Of a stretch of 39,743 nucleotides of DNA, positions 24,052 through 31,835 are shown one piece after another. Location: positions 1 to 39,743 of the forward strand of contig ONTZ01000035.1 in assembly GCA_900320905.1 (NCBI GenBank), given 5' to 3'. Source of the DNA: an uncultured Prevotella sp. GTDB lineage: Bacteria > Bacteroidota > Bacteroidia > Bacteroidales > Bacteroidaceae. A program made the translations under genes and the position numbers. The notes under the pieces were generated by a model. The model had not been told where the DNA came from, did no database searches, and saw nothing but the letters and a program-made list of their open reading frames with translations. Each line of letters starts with the position of its first letter. Position 1 is the first letter of the stretch.

Positions 24052-26128
24052 TGCGTTTCAATAATGCATCAATCGTGGGCTCACTGCCCTTGAATCGTTT
24101 ATAGAGTACCATCGGGTTCTCCGTGCCACCCTTCGAGAGGATATTTTCACGGAAGCGCTGGGCCGTCTTCTGGTTAAATATACCATGTTTCTTGAACACG
24201 GCGAAGGCATCGGCTTCAAGCACTTCTGCCCACTTATAACTATAATAGCCTGCCGCATAGCCGCCTGCCATGATATGTGAAAACTGCACAGTCATACAGG
24301 TATCCGGCAATTGTTCCGTCACCATCGCTTTTGCCCAGGCTTTTTTCTCGAAGGGAATGATATCATCGGTAAACTCATCCTTCTTGGTATAGTAAGCCAT
24401 ATCGAGCAAGCCGAAACTGACCTGACGCAGACAGGCATAGGCCACATTATAGTTACGGCTTCGGCGGATACGGTCTATCAGTTCATCGGGAATGGGTTCA
24501 CCCGTCTGGTAATGGAAAGCAAAGGTACGGAGGAACTCTTTTTCGATGGCAAAGTTCTCCATAAACTGTGAAGGCAGTTCCACGAAATCCCACCACACGT
24601 TCGTACCACTGAGACTCTCAAAACGGGTATTGGCGAACATACCGTGCAGGGAGTGACCAAACTCATGCAGGAAAGTCTCCACCTCGCCAAGTGTCAACAG
24701 GGCTGGTTTCTCTTCTGTCGGTTTGGTGAGATTCATCACCACACTGACATGGGGTCTGATATTCTTACAGTTGTCAGGGCCGAAGGGTTTCTTCGTGTCG
24801 ACACGTTCCTTCCACTGACTCTGGTATTCCGTCATCCAGGCACCACCCTGTTTACCTTTTCGGGGATGGAAGTCGGCATAGAAGACAGCCAGATACGAGC
24901 CATCCTTGTCGAACACCTCATAGGCTTTCACATCCGGATGATAGACAGGGATATCCTTGTTTTCCTTAAAAGTGATACCATACAGGCGATTGGCCAGTCC
25001 GAATACCCCATCAATGACCTTTGACAGTTCAAAATAGGGCCTCAACATCTCTGCGTCGAGATTATATTTCTGCAATTGGAGTTTGTGTGAATAGAAACTG
25101 AAGTCCCAAGGCTGCATTGTCTTACCCTTCACATCCTTCAGAAACATCTTCTCAATGGCGGCAACCTCTTTGATGGCAGTTGGCTTATAGGCGGCAATGA
25201 GATCATTAAGGAGTTTATAGACATTGCGCACATTGCCCGCCATCCGGTGCTTCAGCACGTAGTCGGCATAGGTCTTATGCCCCAACAACTGTGCCAGTTC
25301 GCGACGCAGGTTGATGAGTCGTTTACAGATTTCAATATTATTCTCCGTGTTGTTGTGAATACACTCAGTATTCTTCGCCATATACATCTGCCGACGGAGT
25401 TCACGCTGGGTGGAATAGGTCATAAAGGGCGAATACGAAGGGGTATCGAGCGTGAACACCCAACCATCCTTCTCCTGTTCCTTCGCGGCCAGCACTGCTG
25501 CCTCACGGGCAGAGTCAGGCAGTCCGTCCAGTTGTGCCTCATCGGTGATATGCAAAGTAAAGGCTTTGTTCTCTTTCAACAAGTTCTGCGAGAACTGCAG
25601 CCCGAGTATTGATGCCTCCTCTGTCAACTGGCGCAGGCGTTCCTTACCAGCAGCATCCAAGAGCGCACCACTCCGTACAAAACCATCATAGCAATTGTCG
25701 AGCAGCATTTTTTCTTCTGGCGTCAACTTACGATGATGTTGATGCACATATTTGATCCGTTCAAACAGTTTTTCGTTGAGTCGGATATCATTGGCATGCT
25801 TCGTCAGGATAGGACTCATCTTCTGGGCCAGAGCATCCATCTCATCGTTGGTCTCAGCCGACAGCAGGTTGAAGAACACAGTACTGACACGACTCAATAG
25901 GTCATAATAGCCCTCACCATCCTTCTCATCATCCACGCTGATGATGGTATTATCGAAAGTTGGTTTCTCGGGATTGTTGACAATCTTATCTATCTGTTCC
26001 TCGTCACGACGGATACCCTCCATAAACGCCTCCTCATAGTCCTCCAAACGGATACGGTCAAAGGGCACCGTGCCATGCGGTGTATTGTATTTCTCGAAAA
26101 AGGGGTTGAGTCTTTTCTCTTCGCTCAT
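24023..26128 (-). CDS. M3-family metallopeptidase (Dcp/oligopeptidase-A type)
   Basis: 701 residues, full length for peptidyl-dipeptidase Dcp. The zinc motif HEFGHSLHGMF is at about 489-499, with the third ligand (Glu) about 28 residues later in the F-V-E-L-P-S-Q block. No signal peptide, so it is cytosolic and should recycle short peptides. Its promoter is on the minus strand at 26152-26181. It leads the run M3 peptidase, dCMP deaminase, S41 protease, 5-FCL, all with overlaps or gaps under 10 nt. Confidence 0.95.
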   Translation of the reverse strand: MSEEKRLNPFFEKYNTPHGTVPFDRIRLEDYEEAFMEGIRRDEEQIDKIVNNPEKPTFDNTIISVDDEKDGEGYYDLLSRVSTVFFNLLSAETNDEMDALAQKMSPILTKHANDIRLNEKLFERIKYVHQHHRKLTPEEKMLLDNCYDGFVRSGALLDAAGKERLRQLTEEASILGLQFSQNLLKENKAFTLHITDEAQLDGLPDSAREAAVLAAKEQEKDGWVFTLDTPSYSPFMTYSTQRELRRQMYMAKNTECIHNNTENNIEICKRLINLRRELAQLLGHKTYADYVLKHRMAGNVRNVYKLLNDLIAAYKPTAIKEVAAIEKMFLKDVKGKTMQPWDFSFYSHKLQLQKYNLDAEMLRPYFELSKVIDGVFGLANRLYGITFKENKDIPVYHPDVKAYEVFDKDGSYLAVFYADFHPRKGKQGGAWMTEYQSQWKERVDTKKPFGPDNCKNIRPHVSVVMNLTKPTEEKPALLTLGEVETFLHEFGHSLHGMFANTRFESLSGTNVWWDFVELPSQFMENFAIEKEFLRTFAFHYQTGEPIPDELIDRIRRSRNYNVAYACLRQVSFGLLDMAYYTKKDEFTDDIIPFEKKAWAKAMVTEQLPDTCMTVQFSHIMAGGYAAGYYSYKWAEVLEADAFAVFKKHGIFNQKTAQRFRENILSKGGTENPMVLYKRFKGSEPTIDALLKRNGIKTKKTG

Positions 26129-26151
26129 AACATACTTTACTTTTCAGCGTG

Positions 26152-26181
26152 CAAAAATACAAATAATTTCTGATTTCCAAA
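26152..26181 (-). promoter_or_regulatory. Promoter of the M3-dCMP deaminase-S41-5-FCL operon
   Basis: Minus strand TATTTTTG (26152-26159) with TTTTG about 18 nt upstream (near 26178-26182). The start codon follows about 24 nt after the -7 box. Confidence 0.6.
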
Positions 26182-26215
26182 AGGATTACGCATTAAAAAA
26201 GTTGAAAGCGACCCT

Positions 26216-26890
26216 CTACGACATCAAAACACGCTCCAACAAGGGTATCTCAATACGCCCTCTGTGCAAAATAACCAGATTCTCCCTCTTCATCTCATTC
26301 AACACTTTACTGACATTCAAGCGACTGTCGTTCAGTTCACCAGCCAACTGGTTCATCAGGATATGAAACATCTTGGGTCCTGCCGGGTAGACGCAATGTT
26401 GAACAAAAAACCTGACAAGCCTTTCACGGAGTGACTGCGGATAACGACGCCAAGGCTGACGGGAGAGTTTCTGGGTCTGAGTGGCAAAGATATTCAGGAG
26501 ATTCAAACGGAACACCAAAAAATCCTCCGAGAGCCGCACTACCTCATCTTTCTGTATAGTGATGAAATTGGTATCCGTCTGAGCCACGATGGTCTGGGTA
26601 TATACCTGCTGATAGCCGAAGATGGACTCAGGCTGTAAGATAAAAGGTGCCTGCATCTGCTCAATGACCGTATAAGAGCGGTCATCAGAACGGCTCTCCA
26701 CGCGGATGGTTCCATTAATCAGGAAATAAAGATGTGTGCAGGCGGCTCCCTCCTTGACAATTGCCTTTCCCTGCGGCACCTTGACAAACCCGAAACGGGT
26801 ATGTCCAGCCACGAGTTCCAGATCATCACGGCTCATACCCTGAAACAGGGGAAACTGGAGCAGTTTGTCAAATATCTGCAGGGTTGCCAT
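26216..26890 (-). CDS. Crp/Fnr-family transcription regulator
   Basis: 224 residues. An N-terminal cyclic-nucleotide-type sensor barrel (about 15-125; G-K-A-I-V-K-E-G-A-x-x-x-x-L-Y-F-L-I-N-G-T) lacks the four N-terminal cysteines of Fnr and the strict cAMP-pocket R-S/T motif. A dimer helix precedes a winged-helix domain (about 150-224) whose recognition helix lies in LAGELNDSRLNVSKVLNEMK. The effector is unknown. It ends an operon behind apbE, 10 nt away, and may control envelope or redox functions there. Confidence 0.88.
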   Translation of the reverse strand: MATLQIFDKLLQFPLFQGMSRDDLELVAGHTRFGFVKVPQGKAIVKEGAACTHLYFLINGTIRVESRSDDRSYTVIEQMQAPFILQPESIFGYQQVYTQTIVAQTDTNFITIQKDEVVRLSEDFLVFRLNLLNIFATQTQKLSRQPWRRYPQSLRERLVRFFVQHCVYPAGPKMFHILMNQLAGELNDSRLNVSKVLNEMKRENLVILHRGRIEIPLLERVLMS

Positions 26891-26900
26891 CGCCTCTCTC

Positions 26901-27917
26901 CTACTCTACAATCTTATCTTTCAGCGAAGGGGAGAACCATACTGCCAAGTCACCCTTCTCGTCACTATAAATGAAATATGCCATCAGTTCGGGATGTCGC
27001 TCCAACAGTTTTTGAGCCCGTTCGATACCCATCACCATAAATGAGGTGGCGTAGGCATCGGCAGTGGTACAGTCTTTGGCAAGCACCGTAGCCGACAGCA
27101 GACTGTGCTGTACTGGATAGCCCGTCTTGGGGTCAATGGTATGGGCAAACTTTTGACCGCCCTTATAATAAAACCTGCGATAGTTGCCGCTAGTAGCCAT
27201 CGCCTTGTCTGTGACATTAAGAATCGTCTGCATCTCTTGACTTACTGAGAGAGAGTCATCCGTAGGCTTTGTCACACCAATCTTCCACGGCAGACGCTGG
27301 GGGTTCACACCACTGGTCACAATCTCACCACCTATCTCCACCATGAAGTTCTTCACGCCACGACTGCGAAAATAGTTGGCTATCACATCTGTGCCATAAC
27401 CCTTGGCGATGGCTGAGCAGTCGAGCATCATCCTCGGATCTTGTTTGATAACCTTCCCATCGACCAGAGACACATTCTTGTAGCCTACGATCTGGCGCAG
27501 GCTGTCTACTTGCTGACGGGTAGGTTCGATACCGTTCTTGAACCCGAAGCCCCAGGCATTCACCAATGGAGCCACCGTGATATCAAAGGCGCCTTCCGTA
27601 TCATCCGACACTGCCATTGCCTTTTTGAATACCGTCAGGAACATCTCGTCGAGTCTGACTTCTTTGTTCTGGTTCACAGCAGTAATTATACTCTTCTCAT
27701 TGAATGGCGACAGGGAATTGTCCACCTTCCGCAACTCAGCCAGGACACCTTCGTTCAAATCGGAATCACACTGATAGGTCAGATTATATACTGTCCCGAA
27801 TACCAGTCCAGTATTCTTCTGATAAGGCATGTTCCGCTGCTGACGGATAATCAGCACCGTACCTATTATCAGAAGCAACAGGAAAGGCAGTTGCCAGATC
27901 AGTTTCTTCTTGTTCAT
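26901..27917 (-). CDS. apbE: FAD:protein FMN transferase (ApbE)
   Basis: 338 residues. An N-terminal membrane anchor (LIWQLPFLLLLIIGTVLIIR) places the enzyme on the outer face of the inner membrane, where it attaches FMN to threonines of flavoproteins such as Nqr and Rnf subunits. Conserved blocks are FDITVAPLVNAWGFG, DCSAIAKGYGTDVIA, MVEIGGEIVTSG, HTIDPKTGYPV and TTADAYATSFMVMG (Mg-binding aspartate). It overlaps DUF6048 by 4 nt (ATGA) and is followed by the Crp-like gene. Confidence 0.95.
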   Translation of the reverse strand: MNKKKLIWQLPFLLLLIIGTVLIIRQQRNMPYQKNTGLVFGTVYNLTYQCDSDLNEGVLAELRKVDNSLSPFNEKSIITAVNQNKEVRLDEMFLTVFKKAMAVSDDTEGAFDITVAPLVNAWGFGFKNGIEPTRQQVDSLRQIVGYKNVSLVDGKVIKQDPRMMLDCSAIAKGYGTDVIANYFRSRGVKNFMVEIGGEIVTSGVNPQRLPWKIGVTKPTDDSLSVSQEMQTILNVTDKAMATSGNYRRFYYKGGQKFAHTIDPKTGYPVQHSLLSATVLAKDCTTADAYATSFMVMGIERAQKLLERHPELMAYFIYSDEKGDLAVWFSPSLKDKIVE

Positions 27918-28606
27918 ATATCGATGATTACATTGAATGTGCCACCAAGGCGGGTGTCTTCTTCAAGACCATAGCCCGGCACATACCAGGTACGTCCCAT
28001 GACACCGTCCTTATGGGCGATGCGACGCTTGTACCTGACACTCCACCCCAAATGCAACGGGCCGAATATCTTCGCATCGACACCCAGCACAGCCTCCAAC
28101 CAGTGATAATTACATGGCTCATCCTTCACAGCAAAGTCCGCCACCCGGTTCCATACCGGGTCAACAAGGTCCTGACAGTCCAAATCTACCTTGTAGGAAG
28201 TGAAAGCATAACGCAGTCCACCATACAGACGATAAGGTCCATGCTTATCCTTCAACAGGTTCTTGTCGACACCGATGCGGAAATACGGAGCCTGCGTCTT
28301 ATAGGAGATGTGCGTCACCTCGTCAGTCTCATGGTCGGCCTTGCCATAGCCAATCTCCACAATCGGGAACCACTCGTCGTGGATGTTCACCCGGAAGGCA
28401 CCTTCATACTCCCCATGATCAGACAACTGCATCGATGCAAATCCTACCAGATCAAAAGAGACGGCAAAGCCACGGAACAACGGAACAGAGTCCTTCTGCA
28501 ATGTGAAGAACTTCCATTGTGCCGATGCACCTGTTGCCGACATCAGCAACAACAGACTAATTGCTATCCTTCGGAACAAGACGGAAATGGACGGTCGTCT
28601 GGTCAT
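27914..28606 (-). CDS. DUF6048 family protein, probable outer-membrane barrel
   Basis: 230 residues. The signal peptide ends at ATGASAQ. Alternating strands follow (GFAVSFDLVGFASMQLSDHG, EYEGAFRVNIHDEWFPIVEI, PYRLYGGLRYAFTSYKVDLD, HLGWSVRYKRRIA) and the C-terminus is GGTFNVIIDI, which fits a small outer-membrane barrel. It begins 50 nt inside the DUF6452 gene, in another frame. No earlier stop or later ATG gives a good signal peptide, so the long overlap is probably real. Function unknown. Confidence 0.78.
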   Translation of the reverse strand: MTRRPSISVLFRRIAISLLLLMSATGASAQWKFFTLQKDSVPLFRGFAVSFDLVGFASMQLSDHGEYEGAFRVNIHDEWFPIVEIGYGKADHETDEVTHISYKTQAPYFRIGVDKNLLKDKHGPYRLYGGLRYAFTSYKVDLDCQDLVDPVWNRVADFAVKDEPCNYHWLEAVLGVDAKIFGPLHLGWSVRYKRRIAHKDGVMGRTWYVPGYGLEEDTRLGGTFNVIIDI

Positions 28607-29039
28607 AAGTCACTGATTTGTTAAGAAGTACGAGCGAATCGATATAATGCCTAGTATACTGCACATTGGTTATTTCGTGGAAGAATGATGCATTACAGTC
28701 AACAGACTCAAAATGGGGGAAATCATCCTTCTCGATACACACCGTATCAACCACGATTGAATCATTATCTAAATTCTTGAAGCAGAAAAAGAGGACATCC
28801 TCTGGATAAGCATAACTGATGGGAATGCTGAATGAAGACTTGTCGCTCAATCGGTTGAGGACGACATAATCTCCATCTTGACGTGTGGATACGATTGACA
28901 GGGAATCCGTGATAGCCAATTCCTTCCCAGCCTTATCTCGGATCTCATACTGCACAGACACCGTATTCTCCACTGGACAATCAATGGTAGAACAGGCCGT
29001 CAGCCACACAACAACGACGAAGAGAAACATCTTCCTCAT
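28557..29039 (-). CDS. DUF6452 family lipoprotein
   Basis: 160 residues. The lipoprotein signal MRKMFLFVVVVWLTACSTID has a lipobox LTAC (Cys16). The mature part is beta-rich with conserved C20 (IDCPVENTV), SFSIPISYAYPEDVLFF and a second cysteine in FESVDCNASFFHEI. It overlaps the GT2 pseudogene by 4 nt upstream and DUF6048 by 50 nt downstream. A lipoprotein with a barrel as neighbour suggests an envelope pair. Biochemical role unknown. Confidence 0.8.
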   Translation of the reverse strand: MRKMFLFVVVVWLTACSTIDCPVENTVSVQYEIRDKAGKELAITDSLSIVSTRQDGDYVVLNRLSDKSSFSIPISYAYPEDVLFFCFKNLDNDSIVVDTVCIEKDDFPHFESVDCNASFFHEITNVQYTRHYIDSLVLLNKSVTYDQTTVHFRLVPKDSN

Positions 29040-29921
29040 ATCGTTTCCTCGATTTGATAGTCATTGCGACCACTCGACGAACGACTCACCAAGTCGGCCA
29101 CGAAACCCGTCAGGAACAACTGGGTACCGATGATCATCATCGTCAGAGCGATATAGAAATACGGCGAGTCTGTCACCAACCGCTGCGGAATATGGTTGTA
29201 GAGACACCAGAGTTTATCGGCACCAATACAGAAGGCAGCCACAAAACCCACGAAGAACATCAATGTGCCTAAGAATCCGAATACGTGCATCGGTTTCTTG
29301 CCGAAGGTGCTCAGGAACCAGAGTGTCAGCAGGTCCCTTCTCACCAATCTTATTAAAGCCGGCATTCTTCGCCAGATAAGGAATATAACGGTGCATCTCA
29401 CCATACACCTCGATATTCTTCACCACCGCCTTGCGATAGGCTTTCAGACCGCAGTTGAAGTCGTGCAGGTTCTTGATACCGCTCACCTTCCGTGCTGTGG
29501 CGTTGAAGAGTTTCGTGGGCAGGGTCTTCGACAGCGGGTCGTAACGTTTCTGCTTATAGCCGCTCACAAGGTCATAACCCTCTTCCTTGATCATCTTATA
29601 GAGTCCGGGGATCTCATCAGGCGAATCCTGCAGATCGGCATCCATCGTGATGACCACGTCACCCTGTGCCTGTTCAAAGCCACAATAGAGCGCAGGACTC
29701 TTGCCGTAGTTTCTGCGGAACTTGATGCCCTTCACCACATTAGGATTCTTCTGGTTCAGTTCACTGATAATCTCCCACGAGCGGTCCGTAGAACCGTCGT
29801 TAATGAAGATCACCTCATAACTGAATCCGTTCTCCTTCATCACCCGCTCTATCCACTCGTAGAGTTCTGGTATCGACTCCTCTTCATTATAAAGAGGTAT
29901 AACCACTGATATATCCATCAA
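29036..29921 (-). pseudogene. Family-2 glycosyltransferase (DPM1/GtrB-like), broken by a deletion-frameshift
   Basis: The first frame (29921 to about 29336) has the GT2 domain: VVIPLYNEEESIPELYEWIE, nucleotide-binding FINDGSTDRSW, DXD motif in TMDADLQDSPDE and the acceptor block LHDFNCGLKAYRKAV. It leaves the family pattern after NKIGEK. The family resumes in another frame with DLLTLWFLSTFGKKPMHVFG and continues to the two C-terminal membrane helices and NDYQIEETI. About 24 residues normally between IGEK and the D-L-L-T block are missing, so roughly 70 nt were lost at 29336. It should have transferred a sugar to a polyprenyl phosphate. Confidence 0.85.
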
Positions 29922-29923
29922 GA

Positions 29924-29958
29924 CATTTACAATTTTACAATTTACAATCTACAATTTT
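29924..29958. repeat. ATTTACAATTTTACAATTTACAA-type repeat
   Basis: Four near copies of ACAATTT or ACAATCT in a row in the gap between DUF4199 and the glycosyltransferase. The last codons of DUF4199 (Thr-Lys-Leu, stop) lie inside it, so the repeat forms the gene's 3' end. Confidence 0.7.
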
Positions 29959-30482
29959 GTCCTCTGCATCACCAGACTGATAGGAATACCCAGGATAAAA
30001 CCCATACAGATATTGATGGTCAGCATGTTCAGTGCATAGTCTATCGGACGGATATTGGCCATCTCGTGCAGACTCTCGTCGACCATCTGCTGCATACCAT
30101 ACTGCTGCAACATCGCCTTACCTTCCTCGGAGGTGACCATCTTTGAAAACTGACTCAACAGGAACCCATTGTCCATGAATGCGAAGTAGAGATACTGTGC
30201 CACAGCAAAGAGGATGCCGCCATAGAAGAACACCAGTACGGTATAAGCATAGCCACGACGGAACGAGATCAGTCCTTCGCGACCATAGTCACGGAACTTC
30301 CCCAGACGCTTACCGACGAAGAAGGGAACATAGAATAACAGCAAGATAGCCGCCAGACCCAATATCTGGTTCGATACACCTATTATATATAATAAGAATA
30401 CCGCCACTAAGAGCAGAGCCAACAGGGCACCATCCTGACGGGCGAAAGCCTTTAACTGTATATATTCGGCAGGAGTAATCAT
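29949..30482 (-). CDS. DUF4199 family membrane protein
   Basis: 177 residues with four hydrophobic segments (GALLALLLVAVFLLYIIGVS, ILGLAAILLLFYVPFFVG, AYTVLVFFYGGILFAVAQYL and a C-terminal ICMGFILGIPISLVM). Between helices 3 and 4 lies a soluble stretch with Met/Glu-rich helices. The pattern matches DUF4199, which is commonly paired with a dolichol-phosphate-type glycosyltransferase, as here (27-nt gap). First gene of an operon that runs through to the Crp-like gene. Confidence 0.85.
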   Translation of the reverse strand: MITPAEYIQLKAFARQDGALLALLLVAVFLLYIIGVSNQILGLAAILLLFYVPFFVGKRLGKFRDYGREGLISFRRGYAYTVLVFFYGGILFAVAQYLYFAFMDNGFLLSQFSKMVTSEEGKAMLQQYGMQQMVDESLHEMANIRPIDYALNMLTINICMGFILGIPISLVMQRTKL

Positions 30483-30506
30483 TTAACACTTAACGTTTAT
30501 CGGGTG

Positions 30507-30514
30507 CAAAGGTA
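30507..30514 (-). promoter_or_regulatory. -7 box TACCTTTG of the DUF4199 operon
   Basis: Minus strand TACCTTTG, 24 nt before the DUF4199 start codon. The -33 position falls in the AAATGAG repeat array. Confidence 0.55.
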
Positions 30515-30523
30515 AGCATTTTT

Positions 30524-30563
30524 AATGAGAAATGAGAAATGAGAAATGAGAAATGTTGATTAC
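30524..30563. repeat. AATGAGA short tandem repeat with GTTGATTAC tail
   Basis: Four copies of AATGAGA end in AATGTTGATTAC. The last 18 nt (ATGAGAAATGTTGATTAC) recur exactly inside menE at 31541-31558. The reverse-complement array is at 30627-30657, so the two could pair as a long stem around a 63-nt loop. Confidence 0.8.
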
Positions 30564-30626
30564 CTGGCAATATAATGATTAAACTTTGTTAAATATGGGC
30601 ATTTTCGCCACCAATCATATCATCAT

Positions 30627-30657
30627 TTTTCATTTCTCATTTCTCATTTCTCATTTT
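30627..30657. repeat. TTTCTCA array, inverted partner of the 30524 array
   Basis: TTTTTCATTTCTCATTTCTC and so on, the complement of the AATGAGA array. It lies directly before the SRP RNA promoter. Confidence 0.75.
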
Positions 30658-30662
30658 TTTTG

Positions 30663-30670
30663 TACCTTTG
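30663..30670 (+). promoter_or_regulatory. -7 box TACCTTTG of the SRP RNA gene
   Basis: TACCTTTG is 12 nt before the first base pair of the SRP RNA terminal helix (30683). Confidence 0.65.
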
Positions 30671-30682
30671 CAGCCGCAAAAC

Positions 30683-30778
30683 GGGTAAGTCCTGTACGGC
30701 CAGCTCCCTTTGAATCCCCCAGGGTGGGAACGCAGCAAGGGTATTAGGTTGTAGCGGCGCGATGCAGATCGCTTACCC
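30683..30778 (+). ncRNA. ffs: Small bacterial signal recognition particle RNA (4.5S-type)
   Basis: The closing helix is GGGTAAG (30683-30689) with CTTACCC (30772-30778). Between them lies the SRP domain: CCAGCTCCCTTTG, a GC-rich hairpin, and the Ffh-binding strand GGGAACGCAGCAAGGG, whose GGAA and AGCA asymmetric-loop elements match the universal motif. The RNA pairs with Ffh and FtsY to target membrane proteins. It has its own -7 box and a terminator at 30819-30849. The transcript seems to continue past the helix through a tRNA-like T-arm (separate entry). Confidence 0.85.
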
Positions 30779-30810
30779 AGGTCGTTGGTTCGAATCCGAC
30801 AAGAGGCTCA
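30779..30810 (+). other. tRNA 3'-end fragment (T-arm) directly behind the SRP RNA
   Basis: GTTGG (30784-30788), loop TTCGAAT, CCGAC (30796-30800) is a perfect 5-7-5 T-arm with the invariant TTCGA loop, preceded by a 5-nt variable-loop-like AGGTC and followed by AAGAGGCTCA. No 5' acceptor (GCCTCTT), D-arm or anticodon arm is found in the 200 nt upstream, so it is not a tRNA gene. It could be a relic of recombination at a tRNA 3' end, or a 3' processing element of the SRP transcript. Confidence 0.6.
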
Positions 30811-30818
30811 GAAAATGA

Positions 30819-30849
30819 AGGATTGGTGAGAGCCAATCCTTTTTATTTT
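30819..30849 (+). terminator. Terminator of the SRP RNA transcript
   Basis: AGGATTGG and CCAATCCT form an 8-bp stem with loop TGAGAG, followed by TTTTTATTTT. The T-run overlaps the last codons of menE on the opposite strand. Confidence 0.85.
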
Positions 30850-31835
30850 GCCGCAGCCAGTTGGGCGGCTTGTTGGCGTGCCGGCTTGCCTGTCTCGGTG
30901 AGGGGGATACGGTCTATATGAAGATAGACTCGCGGTTGATGGTACTTGGGCAGGATGCGCTCACAAATAGTTCGAGCCTCATCGACAGAGCCTTCCGTCA
31001 GCAGTACCATCACCTCACCAAACTTCACGTCGGGACGCTTTGTAATCAGATAGGGCTCGTGCAAGTGAGGACGTAACTGCCGTTCCACCTCCTCTGCCTG
31101 TATCTTGATGCCGCCAGAACAGATCACATTGTCCTTTCTGCCAAGGATGCGGAAAGTACCGTCAGGGCGCAACTCCGCGATATCGTTGGTGACGAGGGTG
31201 GTGGCGCACACCTCCGGCGCATCAATCACCATACAACCCTCCTCATTCAGACTTACCTTTACGGAGTCGAAAGGTGTGTACCACTCGGAGGCATCGGGGC
31301 CGTTGAGTCGGCGCAGGGCAATATGCGAGAGTGTTTCCGTCATCCCGTAGGTACTCCATACGGCATTCGGAAAGGATTTCAGTTCAGCAGCCAGTCCCTC
31401 GTCGATGGCGCCACCGCCGATAATCAGATGGCGAACCTGCATCAGCCGTTGCCGTTCCTCAGGCACCTGCAAAGAGTTAAACACCTGCATCGGCACCATC
31501 GCTGCAAAGTCCAGTGGAAATGAGAAATGAGAAATGAGAGATGAGAAATGTTGATTACTTAATGGATGCCCTGACGGCTCCACGCTGACCAGTTGTAGTC
31601 CACGCTCAATAGCCCTTACCACCATCATCTTGCCAGCGATATAGTCGAGCGACATACAGAGCAGAGCGGTATCGCCCTTCTTCAGTCCTAAGAAATCATT
31701 GGTACGACGGGCAGAGGCCACCATCCGCTGTTTCTCCACCAGCATCGGTTTGGGCTCTCCTGTGCTACCACTGGTATGCACGAGCACAGTCTCTGAAGCG
31801 TTATTCCACCCTTCAAGGAAATCCTCAATCGTCAC
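30843..31835 (-). CDS. menE: o-succinylbenzoate-CoA ligase
   Basis: 330 residues, the short Bacteroidetes form. It adenylates o-succinylbenzoate and joins it to CoA in menaquinone synthesis. The P-loop is HTSGSTGEPKPMLV (20-33), then STYGMTETLSHIALR, LGRKDNVICSGG and the C-terminal catalytic lysine in TETGKPARQQ. Residues about 93-106 (SNQHFSSLISHFSF) are encoded by an AATGAGA repeat whose sequence is also found between genes at 30524-30563. The 5' end overlaps menC by 11 nt. Confidence 0.93.
   Translation of the reverse strand: MTIEDFLEGWNNASETVLVHTSGSTGEPKPMLVEKQRMVASARRTNDFLGLKKGDTALLCMSLDYIAGKMMVVRAIERGLQLVSVEPSGHPLSNQHFSSLISHFSFPLDFAAMVPMQVFNSLQVPEERQRLMQVRHLIIGGGAIDEGLAAELKSFPNAVWSTYGMTETLSHIALRRLNGPDASEWYTPFDSVKVSLNEEGCMVIDAPEVCATTLVTNDIAELRPDGTFRILGRKDNVICSGGIKIQAEEVERQLRPHLHEPYLITKRPDVKFGEVMVLLTEGSVDEARTICERILPKYHQPRVYLHIDRIPLTETGKPARQQAAQLAAAK
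31517..31558. repeat. AATGAGA repeat with GTTGATTAC tail inside menE
   Basis: GAAATGAGAAATGAGAAATG, AGAGATGAG, then AAATGTTGATTAC: the same sequence and same 3' tail as the array at 30524-30563, kept in frame in menE. Confidence 0.8.

Noticed and set aside
26216-26890. Fnr oxygen sensor
   Set aside because: The N-terminal cysteines for an iron-sulfur cluster are missing.
30779-30810. A tRNA gene
   Set aside because: Only the T-arm and tail are present; no acceptor partner, D-arm or anticodon arm was found upstream.
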